From positions 1 through 64,000 of the forward strand of contig NZ_JBEYXW010000005.1 in assembly GCF_040645195.1 (NCBI RefSeq): 64,000 nt of DNA, given 5' to 3'. Positions 34,582 through 42,479 of this stretch are shown here, piece after piece (the stretch's first letter is position 1; each line of letters starts with the position of its first letter). The stretch is from Prauserella_A sp040645195 (lineage in GTDB: Bacteria > Actinomycetota > Actinomycetes > Mycobacteriales > Pseudonocardiaceae). A program made the translations under genes and the position numbers. The notes under the pieces are model-generated. The model saw only the letters and a program-made list of their open reading frames with translations, made no database searches and was not told the DNA's origin.

Positions 34582-35814
34582 TTACGCGGCGGGGTCGCGG
34601 GGTGGGTCCTGGTCGGGGCTCTCGCGTGGAGAGTCGTCGCGGGTGAACACCGTGACAACGGCCAGCGCTCCCATTTGCAGCCCCGCGACCAGAACGAACG
34701 CCCAGGTTGTCGACGCGACGGCGATCACGAGGCCGCCGACGAGGGCGCCGCTGGCGAAGCCGACGCTGGTGAAGCTCGAGAACATGCCCAGCCCGAGCGC
34801 CCGGTTCGCGACGCTCAGGCCACGGGTGGCGAGCATGGTCAGCGACGGGTACAGGGGTGAGAAGCCGACGCCGATGAGGGCGGCGCCGATCGCGGCGGTC
34901 CAGAAGCTACGGGCGAAGCCGAGCATGGCGAGGCCCGCCGCCAGCGCGCACAGCGAGATCGCGGTCGACCTCAGTGGGCCGAGGCGGTCGGGCAGGCTCG
35001 CGAGGGCCATGCGTGCTCCGATGACGCTCACGGAGAAGACCGCGAAGACCGACGCGGCGCCCAGGATCCCGCTCGACGGCACACCACCGGCTTCGAGGTG
35101 GATGATGAGGAACCCGAGCATCAGGCCTTCGCCGCACCAGGCCGCCGCGGCGACGACACCGGGCACCCAGACCGCGCGGAAGGCCCGGCCGACCCCGGCC
35201 GCGCGCCGTGGCTTCGCGGCCGGCGGGTCCGGATGTGCTGGCCTTGGCGGCCGGGGCAGGCAGGCGATGAGCCCGGCGGTGGCCAGCTCGAGCAGTGCGC
35301 ACACCACGAACACCTGGGCGGGTCCGCTCGCCTGGTTGACGGCGGCGCCGACCTGTGGGCCGAGGGCGAGCCCGAGCCACACGCTCAGCCCGAAGATGCT
35401 CAGCGCCCTGCCCCGTTGCGCCGGGGGTGCCATCGCGACGAGCCAGGTCATGACGAGCGTCATCGCCGCGGCGTTGCCGAGCCCGAACAGGATGCGGCCC
35501 AGACCGGCTCCCCACAGCGACGGCACGACCGCCAGCAGGATCATCCCGAGCCCGGCGAGCGCGCCGCCCGTCAGCGCCACCGTCCGGTATCCGCGCCGGT
35601 CGCCCAGCAGCCCCGCGATGGGCATCGCGACCATCGAGGAGACCGCGGCGATCGAGATGACCACGCCCGACAGGGTCGTGCCGCCGTCGAGGACACGCTC
35701 GACGTAGACCGGGATGATCGGTGTGCTGGCCGCGTTGGTCATCGCGCCGAGCGCGGAGGCGGTGAAGATGAGCCAGAACGGAACAGTGCGGATGATGTCC
35801 TGATCGGGCCTCAT
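34582..35814 (-). CDS. MFS transporter
   Basis: A 410-residue major facilitator protein with about twelve hydrophobic segments. The cytoplasmic loop after the second segment reads GLLGDRRGYRTVAL, matching the family's G-x-x-x-D-R-x-G-R motif. A similar half-repeat (SLPDRLGPLRS) follows in the second half, and the two halves are split by a proline-rich loop (PPRPAHPDPPAAKP). It may import the substrate or export an intermediate. The true start is ATG at 35814, overlapping the RidA stop by ATGA, so both are one operon under operator copy 7. Confidence 0.87.
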   Translation of the reverse strand: MRPDQDIIRTVPFWLIFTASALGAMTNAASTPIIPVYVERVLDGGTTLSGVVISIAAVSSMVAMPIAGLLGDRRGYRTVALTGGALAGLGMILLAVVPSLWGAGLGRILFGLGNAAAMTLVMTWLVAMAPPAQRGRALSIFGLSVWLGLALGPQVGAAVNQASGPAQVFVVCALLELATAGLIACLPRPPRPAHPDPPAAKPRRAAGVGRAFRAVWVPGVVAAAAWCGEGLMLGFLIIHLEAGGVPSSGILGAASVFAVFSVSVIGARMALASLPDRLGPLRSTAISLCALAAGLAMLGFARSFWTAAIGAALIGVGFSPLYPSLTMLATRGLSVANRALGLGMFSSFTSVGFASGALVGGLVIAVASTTWAFVLVAGLQMGALAVVTVFTRDDSPRESPDQDPPRDPAA

Positions 35815-36311
35815 GCGCGGGTCGGTTCTGGTACGCACTCCAGGTCGAGCCAGAGCTCGAAGCAGTTGTTGCGCGAGAGTGTCGTCGCGCCGATCGATGC
35901 GCGGCCCATGCTGCCGATCTCCTCGCCGAAGACCTCCAGGAACAGGTCGCTCGCGCCGTTGGAGACCTCGTGTGGCAGCTCGAATCCCGGCGGGCAGACC
36001 ACGAAGCACAGCGCGCGGGACAGGCTCGCGACGTGGTCGAGTGAGCCGATGGCGTAGCGGATCATCCCGAGGGTGTGGATCGCGGTCAGCCGGGCCGCGG
36101 CGTAGCCCTGCTCGATGGTGACGTCGACGCCGATGACGCCGGGGTGCAGCCGTTCTCCGGCGCGGTTCTCTGGTGTCAGCCCGCTGAGCTGGAGCAGGTT
36201 GCCGATGCGATGGAACGGCTTCATGGGTCCGTAGCGGCGGCCGTAGGGCGGGTCGGCGTAGTCGGGGATGTCGAGTCGGAGCTCTCGGACTCGTTGTTCC
36301 GCACCAGCCAT
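35811..36311 (-). CDS. RidA/YjgF family protein (copy 1)
   Basis: A 166-residue protein of the RidA family, whose members hydrolyse reactive imines and enamines made by PLP enzymes and amine oxidases, or act as amidases in ring-catabolic pathways. It has the family's PMKPFHRIGNLLQLSGLTP start and a late GRASIGATTL segment, whose arginine corresponds to the catalytic arginine of RidA. An imine deaminase suits a pathway with two amine oxidases and an aminotransferase. It is divergent from copy 2 and shares operator copy 7. Confidence 0.85.
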   Translation of the reverse strand: MAGAEQRVRELRLDIPDYADPPYGRRYGPMKPFHRIGNLLQLSGLTPENRAGERLHPGVIGVDVTIEQGYAAARLTAIHTLGMIRYAIGSLDHVASLSRALCFVVCPPGFELPHEVSNGASDLFLEVFGEEIGSMGRASIGATTLSRNNCFELWLDLECVPEPTRA

Positions 36312-36330
36312 GGACCCTCCCGTCGGTAAT

Positions 36331-36361
36331 GTGTATCCGATACTATCTAAGATGGATCCAC
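36331..36361. promoter_or_regulatory. Operator copy 7 (between divergent RidA genes)
   Basis: GTATCCGATAC (core centre 36335/36336, reading as ATCGGATAC on the other strand) and ATGGATCCA (centre 36356/36357) lie 21 bp apart, with TATCTA between them. It lies between the two divergent RidA genes, so it can control both the RidA-MFS and RidA-DUF1989 operons. Confidence 0.8.
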
Positions 36362-36392
36362 TTTAGGGATTCACTTGAGCGGGAGGAGCCCT

Positions 36393-36905
36393 GTGCCGAC
36401 GACCTCAACTCCCGAGCAGCGCGTGGCCGAGCTGGGCCTGGTGATTCCCGACTACAGCGACCCGCCCTACGGCGAGCGCTACAGCCCGATGAAGCCCTTC
36501 CACCGCTCCGGCCGCACCCTCACCATCAGCGGGATGACTCCCGAGGACCGGCAGGGCACCAAGCTGTTCCCCGGCCGCGTCGGCGCCGATGTCACCCAGG
36601 AGCAGGGCTACCAGGCCGCCCGCGCCACCGCCGTCAACGTGCTCGGTCTCATCCGGCATGGCGCTGGGTCGCTCGACGAGGTCACGGCGCTGGTGAGCAC
36701 CCTCTGCTTCGTCGTGACGGCCCCCGACTTCACCGACGTCAACCTGGTCGCGAACGGCGCCAACGACCTCTTCGTCGAGGTCTTCGGCGACGAGATCGGA
36801 CGGGGCACGTCCGCGAGCATCGGCGTCACGAGCCTCTCGGGCGGCAACGTGTTCGAGTTGGTCACCGTCGTCGAGACACGTACCGAAAGCAGGGAACGCG
36901 CGTGA
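36393..36905 (+). CDS. RidA/YjgF family protein (copy 2)
   Basis: A 170-residue paralogue of the divergent RidA protein, sharing DYSDPPYGERYSPMKPFHR and NGANDLFVEVFGDEIG. At the position of the catalytic arginine it reads TSASIGVTSL, so serine replaces arginine and ordinary imine deaminase activity is doubtful. The pair may form mixed trimers with one active partner, by inference. GTG 36393 was chosen because GGGAGGAG at 36381-36388 precedes it; a TTG at 36375 is in frame but inside the ribosome-site context. It overlaps the next gene by GTGA. Confidence 0.85.
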   Translation: MPTTSTPEQRVAELGLVIPDYSDPPYGERYSPMKPFHRSGRTLTISGMTPEDRQGTKLFPGRVGADVTQEQGYQAARATAVNVLGLIRHGAGSLDEVTALVSTLCFVVTAPDFTDVNLVANGANDLFVEVFGDEIGRGTSASIGVTSLSGGNVFELVTVVETRTESRERA

Positions 36906-37951
36906 TCGAAACTGTGCTGGGCCCCATCCCCGCCGAGCGGCTGGGCGTCACGTCGATGCACGACCACGTACTCAGCGACGCCTCCAGGCTGCGCCGTGAC
37001 GGCGCCGAGCCCGGCCCCACCGCTGACCGTGTCGTCCCCGAGACACTGGGCTACCTGCGCTGGAACATGCTCGCGCTGGCCGACAATCTGCGTCTGGACG
37101 AGCCCGGCGTCGCCGTCGCCGAGCTGACCCGCGCCGTCGCGCTGGGCCAGCGCGCGCTCGTGGAGTCCACCTCGTGGGGGCTCGGCCCCGACCACGCGGG
37201 CCTGCCCGACGTGGCACGCCGGTCAGGCATGACGATCGTGTGCAGCTACGGCGCCTACCTTCGGTCCACGCTCCCCGGCTGGATCGCCGATCTCGATGAG
37301 GCGGGGCTGGAAGAACACCTGGCCGGTGCGCTGCTGGATCGCGTGCCGGGCACCGGCTACCGCGCCGGTCTGCTCGGCATCATGGGTACGACGGCGGACC
37401 TGCCGGAAGCGGAGCGAGCCATGCTGCGCGCGGCGGCGCGGGCGGCCGTCCGGGCGGGCGCCGCTGTCACGGTGCGGCTGGATCCGGAGGCATTCCGCGG
37501 CCCTGAGGTGCTCGCACTGTGCGCCGCCGAGGGACTGCCGGCCGAGCGGGTGGTCTTCACCAATGCCGACGAGTACCTGGACGCCGGATACTGGGCCGAC
37601 CTCGCCGCGGCCGGTGCCGTGCTGGAGATGTGCTACGGGACGGAGGCCGGTCACACCGGCCGCGTCCACAACCCGTCCGACGGCGAGCGCCTGGACTTCT
37701 TCGCCCGCTTCTGTGCGGAACATCCCGCTTCGCGGCACGTGCTCGGCGAGTCGCTGTGGACGAAGGCACAGCTGCGGACGTACGGCGGCTACGGCTATGG
37801 CTACCTGCTGGAGCGGATCATCCCGGCGCTGCTCGCGGCGGGGGTCCCGGCCGGGCGCCTCGACCGGATGCTCGTGGCCGAGCCACGCAGGATCCTCGAC
37901 CGGGCCGGTGGCGGGGGATACGGGATACACAGCGAGGAGGAATCGACATGA
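36902..37951 (+). CDS. Phosphotriesterase-family paralogue with partly lost metal site (copy 4)
   Basis: A 349-residue relative of copies 2 and 3 (IETVLGPIPAERLG). The first pair, His20 and His22 (MHDHVL), is kept, but the bridging acid is methionine (LLGIMGTT), the two barrel histidines are Arg (TVRLDP) and Asn (FTNADE), and the last aspartate is Ser (GESLWTK). The changes at the last positions are the same as in copy 3, so copies 3 and 4 share a common degenerate ancestor. It is probably inactive as a metallohydrolase. It lies between a RidA protein and two DUF1989 proteins. Confidence 0.82.
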   Translation: MIETVLGPIPAERLGVTSMHDHVLSDASRLRRDGAEPGPTADRVVPETLGYLRWNMLALADNLRLDEPGVAVAELTRAVALGQRALVESTSWGLGPDHAGLPDVARRSGMTIVCSYGAYLRSTLPGWIADLDEAGLEEHLAGALLDRVPGTGYRAGLLGIMGTTADLPEAERAMLRAAARAAVRAGAAVTVRLDPEAFRGPEVLALCAAEGLPAERVVFTNADEYLDAGYWADLAAAGAVLEMCYGTEAGHTGRVHNPSDGERLDFFARFCAEHPASRHVLGESLWTKAQLRTYGGYGYGYLLERIIPALLAAGVPAGRLDRMLVAEPRRILDRAGGGGYGIHSEEEST

Positions 37952-38796
37952 CGATCGGCCGGCGCGATGACGGCGGACTGGCGAGCGTCGGGCAGGCGCG
38001 GACGGACGCGCGCGGCCGGGCGTCCGTCTCCGAGTGGATGCCCTACCTGCCGCCCACCGAGACGCCGTTCCCTCCCGACGGTGTCGACCCCGCCTCGCTG
38101 ACCTGGGCGGAGACGGTCGCGCCCGGCGGCTACACGCACCTGCGCGTCACACGCGGCACCCGGCTGCGCCTCGAGGACGTCGACGGCGAGGCCTGCGCCG
38201 GCGTTCTCGTTCACAACGCACTCGCGCCGGGGGAGCGGCTCAACGTCGCTGACACGCAGAAGATCTCGTGGCAGGCGTACCTCGGCCCGGGCCACCCGCT
38301 GCTCTCCGGTGACGGCCGGGTACTCGCCACGGTCGTCTCGGACACCTCGGGCCACCACGACGCGTTCTGCGGCGTGAGCAGTGACGCGTGGAACGAGGCG
38401 AAATACGGTGAGGCGGCCCCCGAGGGCCCGTCGCCGTCGGGCCACGCGCTGCTGCGGCTGGCCGGTGCCAAGCACGGACTGGAGCCGCGCGACCTGCCGC
38501 CCGCGGTGTCGTTCTTCAAGGGCGTGCGGGTGGCCGCCGACGGCGCGCTGGAATGGACCGGCTCAGCAGGGCCTGGCCGGTCCGTCGACCTGCTGGCGGA
38601 GCTCCCGCTCATCGTTCTGGTCGTGAACAGCCCGCACCCGCGCGATCCGCGCCCGGACTACATCGCCGGGCCGCTGCGTGTGCATGCCTGGCGGTCACGG
38701 CCGACGGCTCTCGACGATGCCGTCGCGGTGGCCTCGCCGGAGCGGGAACGCGCCTACCGCAACACGATCGCCTACGCAGAGCTGGCCGGGCTGTGA
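37948..38796 (+). CDS. DUF1989 urea-carboxylase-associated family protein (subunit A)
   Basis: A 282-residue DUF1989 protein. The family occurs as paired subunits (UAAP1/UAAP2) next to guanidine/urea carboxylase and allophanate hydrolase genes, and such pairs have been described as carboxyguanidine deiminase. Motifs seen are APGGYTHLRVTRGTRLRLEDVDG, SDTSGHHDAFCG and NSPHPRDPRPD. AGGAGG precedes ATG 37948, and the start overlaps the phosphotriesterase paralogue by ATGA. Its partner subunit is encoded 28 bases downstream. No biotin carboxylase gene is present in the window. Confidence 0.82.
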   Translation: MTIGRRDDGGLASVGQARTDARGRASVSEWMPYLPPTETPFPPDGVDPASLTWAETVAPGGYTHLRVTRGTRLRLEDVDGEACAGVLVHNALAPGERLNVADTQKISWQAYLGPGHPLLSGDGRVLATVVSDTSGHHDAFCGVSSDAWNEAKYGEAAPEGPSPSGHALLRLAGAKHGLEPRDLPPAVSFFKGVRVAADGALEWTGSAGPGRSVDLLAELPLIVLVVNSPHPRDPRPDYIAGPLRVHAWRSRPTALDDAVAVASPERERAYRNTIAYAELAGL

Positions 38797-38824
38797 ACCG
38801 CTTGCGACGAACGAGGAGTACGAG

Positions 38825-39520
38825 ATGAGCATCGCGACCACGGTTCCGCCGCGGCCCGTCCACGACCCCGCCAGCCCGCTCGACTGGTCGGACCCGCTCG
38901 TACCGGGGGAGGTCGTGCTCGACGCGCGCGTCGCCTCGCGGGCCGCGTGGTCGGGTGTCGTGGCGGCGGGTGACGTGCTGACGATCGTCGACGTCGGCGG
39001 CAACCAGTCGGCCGACTGTCTCTTCTACGCCGCTGACGACAGCGCCGCCACCGCCGAGAGGTACAGCGCGGCGGACACGATTGCCTGGCAGGGCAACGTT
39101 TACGTGCGCACCGGAACGGTGCTGCGCAGCAACCTGGGTCGCCCCCTCATGACTGTCGTGGGCAATGAGGTGGACCGGCAGGACACGATCGGTGGCGCCT
39201 GTAGCAAGGAGTCGAACACGCTGCGCTATGGCCACCACACGGCCTACCAGCACGCGTGCCGCGAGAATTTCCTCGCCGAGGGCGCCCGCCACGGGCTGGG
39301 GGCGCGCGACCTCGTGTCGAACCTGAACTGGTTCATGAACGTACCGGTCGAGGCGGATGGCTCACTGGGCATCGTGGACGGGATGTCGGCGCCGGGCAGG
39401 CGGGTGGCCCTGCACGCGGAGCGGAACGTGCTGGTGATCGTGTCGAACTGTCCGCAGATGAACAACCCCTGCAACGACTTCGACTGCACGCCGCTGCGGA
39501 TGATTGTGACGCGGCGATGA
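38825..39520 (+). CDS. DUF1989 urea-carboxylase-associated family protein (subunit B)
   Basis: A 231-residue DUF1989 partner. VGGNQSADCLFYAADD, DTIGGACSKESNTLRYGHH and the cysteine-rich tail NCPQMNNPCNDFDCTPLRM are typical of UAAP1; the cysteines probably bind a metal. With subunit A it should remove an amino group from an N-carboxylated guanidine or similar compound to give allophanate, which fits the allophanate hydrolase gene that overlaps its stop by ATGA. GAGGAG lies before ATG 38825. Confidence 0.85.
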   Translation: MSIATTVPPRPVHDPASPLDWSDPLVPGEVVLDARVASRAAWSGVVAAGDVLTIVDVGGNQSADCLFYAADDSAATAERYSAADTIAWQGNVYVRTGTVLRSNLGRPLMTVVGNEVDRQDTIGGACSKESNTLRYGHHTAYQHACRENFLAEGARHGLGARDLVSNLNWFMNVPVEADGSLGIVDGMSAPGRRVALHAERNVLVIVSNCPQMNNPCNDFDCTPLRMIVTRR

Positions 39521-41196
39521 CCGGCGCGGCGTTCGCGCGGGTGGCAGCGGCCTACGCCCGCCTGCGGGAGACCGGCCGGCCCGAGGTGTGGATCACCGTG
39601 CGCGACGAGGCGACGGCGCTGGCCGAGGCCGAGGAGATCGACAGGCGGGTGGCCGCCGGACAGCGGCTTCCGCTCGCGGGTACGGCCGTGGCGGTCAAGG
39701 ACAACATCGACGTCGCCGGGCTGCCGACGACAGCGGGCAGCCGCGCGTTCGCGTATGACCCGGACCGGGACGCCACCGCCGTCGCCCGCCTGCGCGCGGC
39801 TGGTGCGGTGGTGATCGGCAAGACCAACCTCGACCAGTTCGCGACCGGCCTGGTGGGTACCCGCAGCCCGTTCGGGGCGGTGCGCAACGCGTGGGACCCG
39901 GCACGGATCTCCGGCGGGTCCAGCTCCGGCTCGGCTGTCGCGACGGCGCTCGGGATCGTCGATCTCGCGCTGGGCACCGACACGGCGGGCTCGGGGCGGG
40001 TGCCGGCCGCCCTCAACGGTGTCTACGGCGTCAAGCCCACTGCCGGACTGGTGCCCGCGACGGGGGTCGTCCCGGCCTGCCGCACGCTCGACTGCGTCAC
40101 CGTGTTCGCCCGCGATCTCGGAACGGCCCGGCGCGCGGCGGAGCTGATGAGCGGTGCCGATGGTGTCGACCCGCGGGCACGGCCGGACCAGCCGGCACCC
40201 GCGCTCGACGCCTCGCCGCGGGTCGCCGTGCCCACCCCGGAACAGCTGGCCGGCCTCGCGGACGGCTGGGCGGAGGCGTTCGCCCGTGTCGTCGCCGATC
40301 TCGCCGCCGGCGGCGCCGAGATCGTCGAGGTCGACATCGCGCCGCTGCTGGAAGCGGCCACGCTGCTGTACGGCGGGGCGTTCGTCGCCGAGCGCACGGC
40401 GGCGGTGGGTGACTTCATCGCGGCGCACCCCGAACTCGTCGGCGACGATCTCGATCCCACGGTCGCGGCGATCATCCTGGCGGGCGCGCAGGCAGGGGCG
40501 GTCGACTACGTCCGCGATTGCGAGCGGCTCGATCTCCTCGGCCACGAAGGGCTTTCCCGGCTCGACGGCGCGGTCGCGCTCCTCACCCCAACGACCACCT
40601 GGCATCCCACGCTCGCGGAGGTCGCGGTGGATCCCGTCGGCGCGAACGCGCGGATGGGCCGCTACACGAACTTCGCGAACCTGCTGGACCGCAGCGCGCT
40701 CGCGGTCCCGGCGGGCGCGGTCGCCGGGCTGCCGTTCGGAGTCATGCTCACCGGCGCCCCCTTCGCCGATCGCACGCTGGCACAGCTCGCGGAGCGGATC
40801 GCTGCCCCTGCGGTCGAGCTGCTCGTCGTCGGGGCGCACCTGCGCGGCCAGCCGCTGAACCACCAGCTGGTCTCCGCCGGTGGCAGCTTCGTCGCGGACG
40901 TACGCACCGCGCCGACCTACCGGCTGTACGCGCTGCCCACCACGCCGCCGAAGCCCGGTCTGGCACGTGTCGCCGCTGGCGGAGCCGCTGTCGCGGGCGA
41001 GCTGTGGCGGCTGCCCGCGGCCGGTTTCGGCACGTTCGTCGCGAACCTGCCCGCGCCGATGGGGATCGGACCGGTGCGGCTCGGTGACGGCCGGACCGTC
41101 GCCGGCTTCCTCTGCGAGGCAGTCGCGCTCGAGGGCGCGCCCGACATCACCGCCTACGGCGGCTGGCGGGCTTACCAGGGCCATCGAGAACGTTGA
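39517..41196 (+). CDS. atzF: Allophanate hydrolase
   Basis: A 559-residue enzyme that splits allophanate into two ammonia and two CO2. The amidase domain has the Ser-cisSer-Lys triad (Lys in VAVKDNIDVAG, cis-Ser in SGGSSSGSAVA, nucleophile in DTAGSGRVPAA). A C-terminal domain from about residue 450 (VELLVVGAHLRGQPLNHQL, then FLCEA) is the AtzF-type decarboxylation-assisting domain. Domain order and length are those of bacterial allophanate hydrolase. It is the terminal step of urea, guanidine, biuret and s-triazine nitrogen release, so the cluster's substrate probably contains a ureido or guanidino carbon. Confidence 0.92.
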   Translation: MTGAAFARVAAAYARLRETGRPEVWITVRDEATALAEAEEIDRRVAAGQRLPLAGTAVAVKDNIDVAGLPTTAGSRAFAYDPDRDATAVARLRAAGAVVIGKTNLDQFATGLVGTRSPFGAVRNAWDPARISGGSSSGSAVATALGIVDLALGTDTAGSGRVPAALNGVYGVKPTAGLVPATGVVPACRTLDCVTVFARDLGTARRAAELMSGADGVDPRARPDQPAPALDASPRVAVPTPEQLAGLADGWAEAFARVVADLAAGGAEIVEVDIAPLLEAATLLYGGAFVAERTAAVGDFIAAHPELVGDDLDPTVAAIILAGAQAGAVDYVRDCERLDLLGHEGLSRLDGAVALLTPTTTWHPTLAEVAVDPVGANARMGRYTNFANLLDRSALAVPAGAVAGLPFGVMLTGAPFADRTLAQLAERIAAPAVELLVVGAHLRGQPLNHQLVSAGGSFVADVRTAPTYRLYALPTTPPKPGLARVAAGGAAVAGELWRLPAAGFGTFVANLPAPMGIGPVRLGDGRTVAGFLCEAVALEGAPDITAYGGWRAYQGHRER

Positions 41197-41206
41197 GATG
41201 TTGTCT

Positions 41207-41230
41207 GTCCACAATGGATGATCTGTGGAC
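41207..41230. terminator. Bidirectional terminator hairpin
   Basis: GTCCACA (41207-41213) and TGTGGAC (41224-41230) form a perfect seven-pair stem with a ten-base loop in the 37-base gap between the convergent allophanate hydrolase and DinB genes. It marks the end of the catabolic cluster. Confidence 0.55.
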
Positions 41231-41233
41231 CTG

Positions 41234-41734
41234 TCAGCGCCCGGTCGCGCCGTCGATCAGTTCGCGGAGGATATCGGCGTGGCCCGCGTGCCTGCCGGTC
41301 TCCTCGATCATGTGGGTGAGTGCCCAGCGGACGCTGGGAGCGGGGCGTCCCGGTCGCGGTCGGGGGACCGGTGTGGCGAGATCGGTGCACCCGTCGAGTA
41401 CGTCGTTCGCGCGCTCGACCGTCTCGCGGTAGCGGGCGACGACGTCGGCCACGCTGTCCGCTGGCGCGGCCTGGAAGGTCGCCTGCCAGTCGGTGACGTT
41501 CTCGCCGAGGAAGATCGAGCGTTCGACGCAGGTCAGGTGGTTGAGCAGGCCGAGCAGGTTCGTGCCCGACGGCACCGCGGCTGTTCGCACGTGTGGTTCG
41601 GGTGCGCCGTCGACCTTCGCGGCGATCGAGGCGCGGAGGTAGTCGAGGAATCCGCGCAGGACCTCGGTCTCGCTGCTTCCGGTGCGGGGCGGTGGGGTGT
41701 CACGGCGGCGGTTGCGGCGCGTGGTGGCGGGCAT
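41234..41734 (-). CDS. DinB family (DUF664) protein
   Basis: A 166-residue four-helix protein of the DinB/DUF664 group, related to mycothiol-dependent enzymes in actinomycetes. Likely metal histidines are in LLNHLTCVE, LTHMIEETG and RHAGHADIL, the usual three-site pattern. Function is not predictable beyond a possible metal- or thiol-dependent transfer reaction. It is 31 bases from the methyltransferase gene on the same strand and may be co-transcribed with it. The catabolic regulon does not extend to it. Confidence 0.85.
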   Translation of the reverse strand: MPATTRRNRRRDTPPPRTGSSETEVLRGFLDYLRASIAAKVDGAPEPHVRTAAVPSGTNLLGLLNHLTCVERSIFLGENVTDWQATFQAAPADSVADVVARYRETVERANDVLDGCTDLATPVPRPRPGRPAPSVRWALTHMIEETGRHAGHADILRELIDGATGR

Positions 41735-41765
41735 GGCGGTCTCCTTCCTTCGTGCGCGGCGAGTG

Positions 41766-42392
41766 TCAGGTGGTGCGGCGGATCAGCAGGACGTGGTCGA
41801 TGACCTCGGCGGTGCGTCCGCCTGGTCCGGTCGCGATCCTGCGGGGTGTGTCGGCCCGCTCGACCGCCCACGTCGCCGCGTCCAGGTCGATGTCCGCAGC
41901 AACCTCCCGCGGGCTCGGGTACCGGACGTCGTGGTCCTGGTTCCACGTCCACGGCGCGGCCGAGCCGTGGTCGACGACCAGCAGCCGCCCGCCCTGGCGC
42001 AACGCGTGCGCGGCCGAGCGCAGGACGGTTGCTCTGTCCAGGTCGAAGGGGGAGTGCAGGTAGTGGGCGCAGATCAGGTCGAACTCGCCCTGCGGGAAAG
42101 CCCCGCCCAGGTCGTACCGCACGGCGGTGACGCGGTCGCCGAGGCCGTGTGCGTCGGCGAGGGCGGCGAGCCGCTCGACCGCCACGGCCGAGATGTCGGC
42201 AGCGGTGACGTGCCATCCCCGGCCGGCGAGCCACAGCGCGTCGCCACCGTCGCCGCAGCCGAGGTCCAGGACGTCGCCGGGTGACAGGCCAGTGACCGTC
42301 TCGGTGAGCCGGGCATTCGGCCGCGGGTCGTGGGCCGCTGGCCGCGCCGCGTGCGTTTCGTCCCAGAACGTGACCGCGTCAGTGGCGTTCAT
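41766..42392 (-). CDS. SAM-dependent class I methyltransferase
   Basis: A 208-residue methyltransferase with motif I VLDLGCGDGGDALWLA, the acidic end of strand 2 in VTAADIS and motif II-like FDLICAHYL. It resembles the small-molecule (tellurite/thiol-type) methyltransferases with short N-terminus. The start at 42392 gives MNATDAVTFWDETH; a longer frame upstream overlaps the divergent regulator and is rejected. It is divergent from the XRE-cupin gene, which probably controls it through a palindrome between the two starts. Confidence 0.87.
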   Translation of the reverse strand: MNATDAVTFWDETHAARPAAHDPRPNARLTETVTGLSPGDVLDLGCGDGGDALWLAGRGWHVTAADISAVAVERLAALADAHGLGDRVTAVRYDLGGAFPQGEFDLICAHYLHSPFDLDRATVLRSAAHALRQGGRLLVVDHGSAAPWTWNQDHDVRYPSPREVAADIDLDAATWAVERADTPRRIATGPGGRTAEVIDHVLLIRRTT

Positions 42393-42452
42393 CGGTGTTC
42401 CTTCCGTTGGTGTAGGCCCAGTTTCGCCAGGCATGCGCCGACCTGGCACGGA

Positions 42453-42473
42453 ATCTTGCGGTTCTGGCAAGAT
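42453..42473. promoter_or_regulatory. Inverted repeat before XRE-cupin gene
   Basis: ATCTTGC (42453-42459) and GCAAGAT (42467-42473) are a perfect inverted repeat with a seven-base spacer, six bases before the GTG start at 42480. It is a probable operator for the XRE-cupin protein and, being so close, suggests a short or absent leader. Confidence 0.6.
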
Positions 42474-42479
42474 GTTCGT

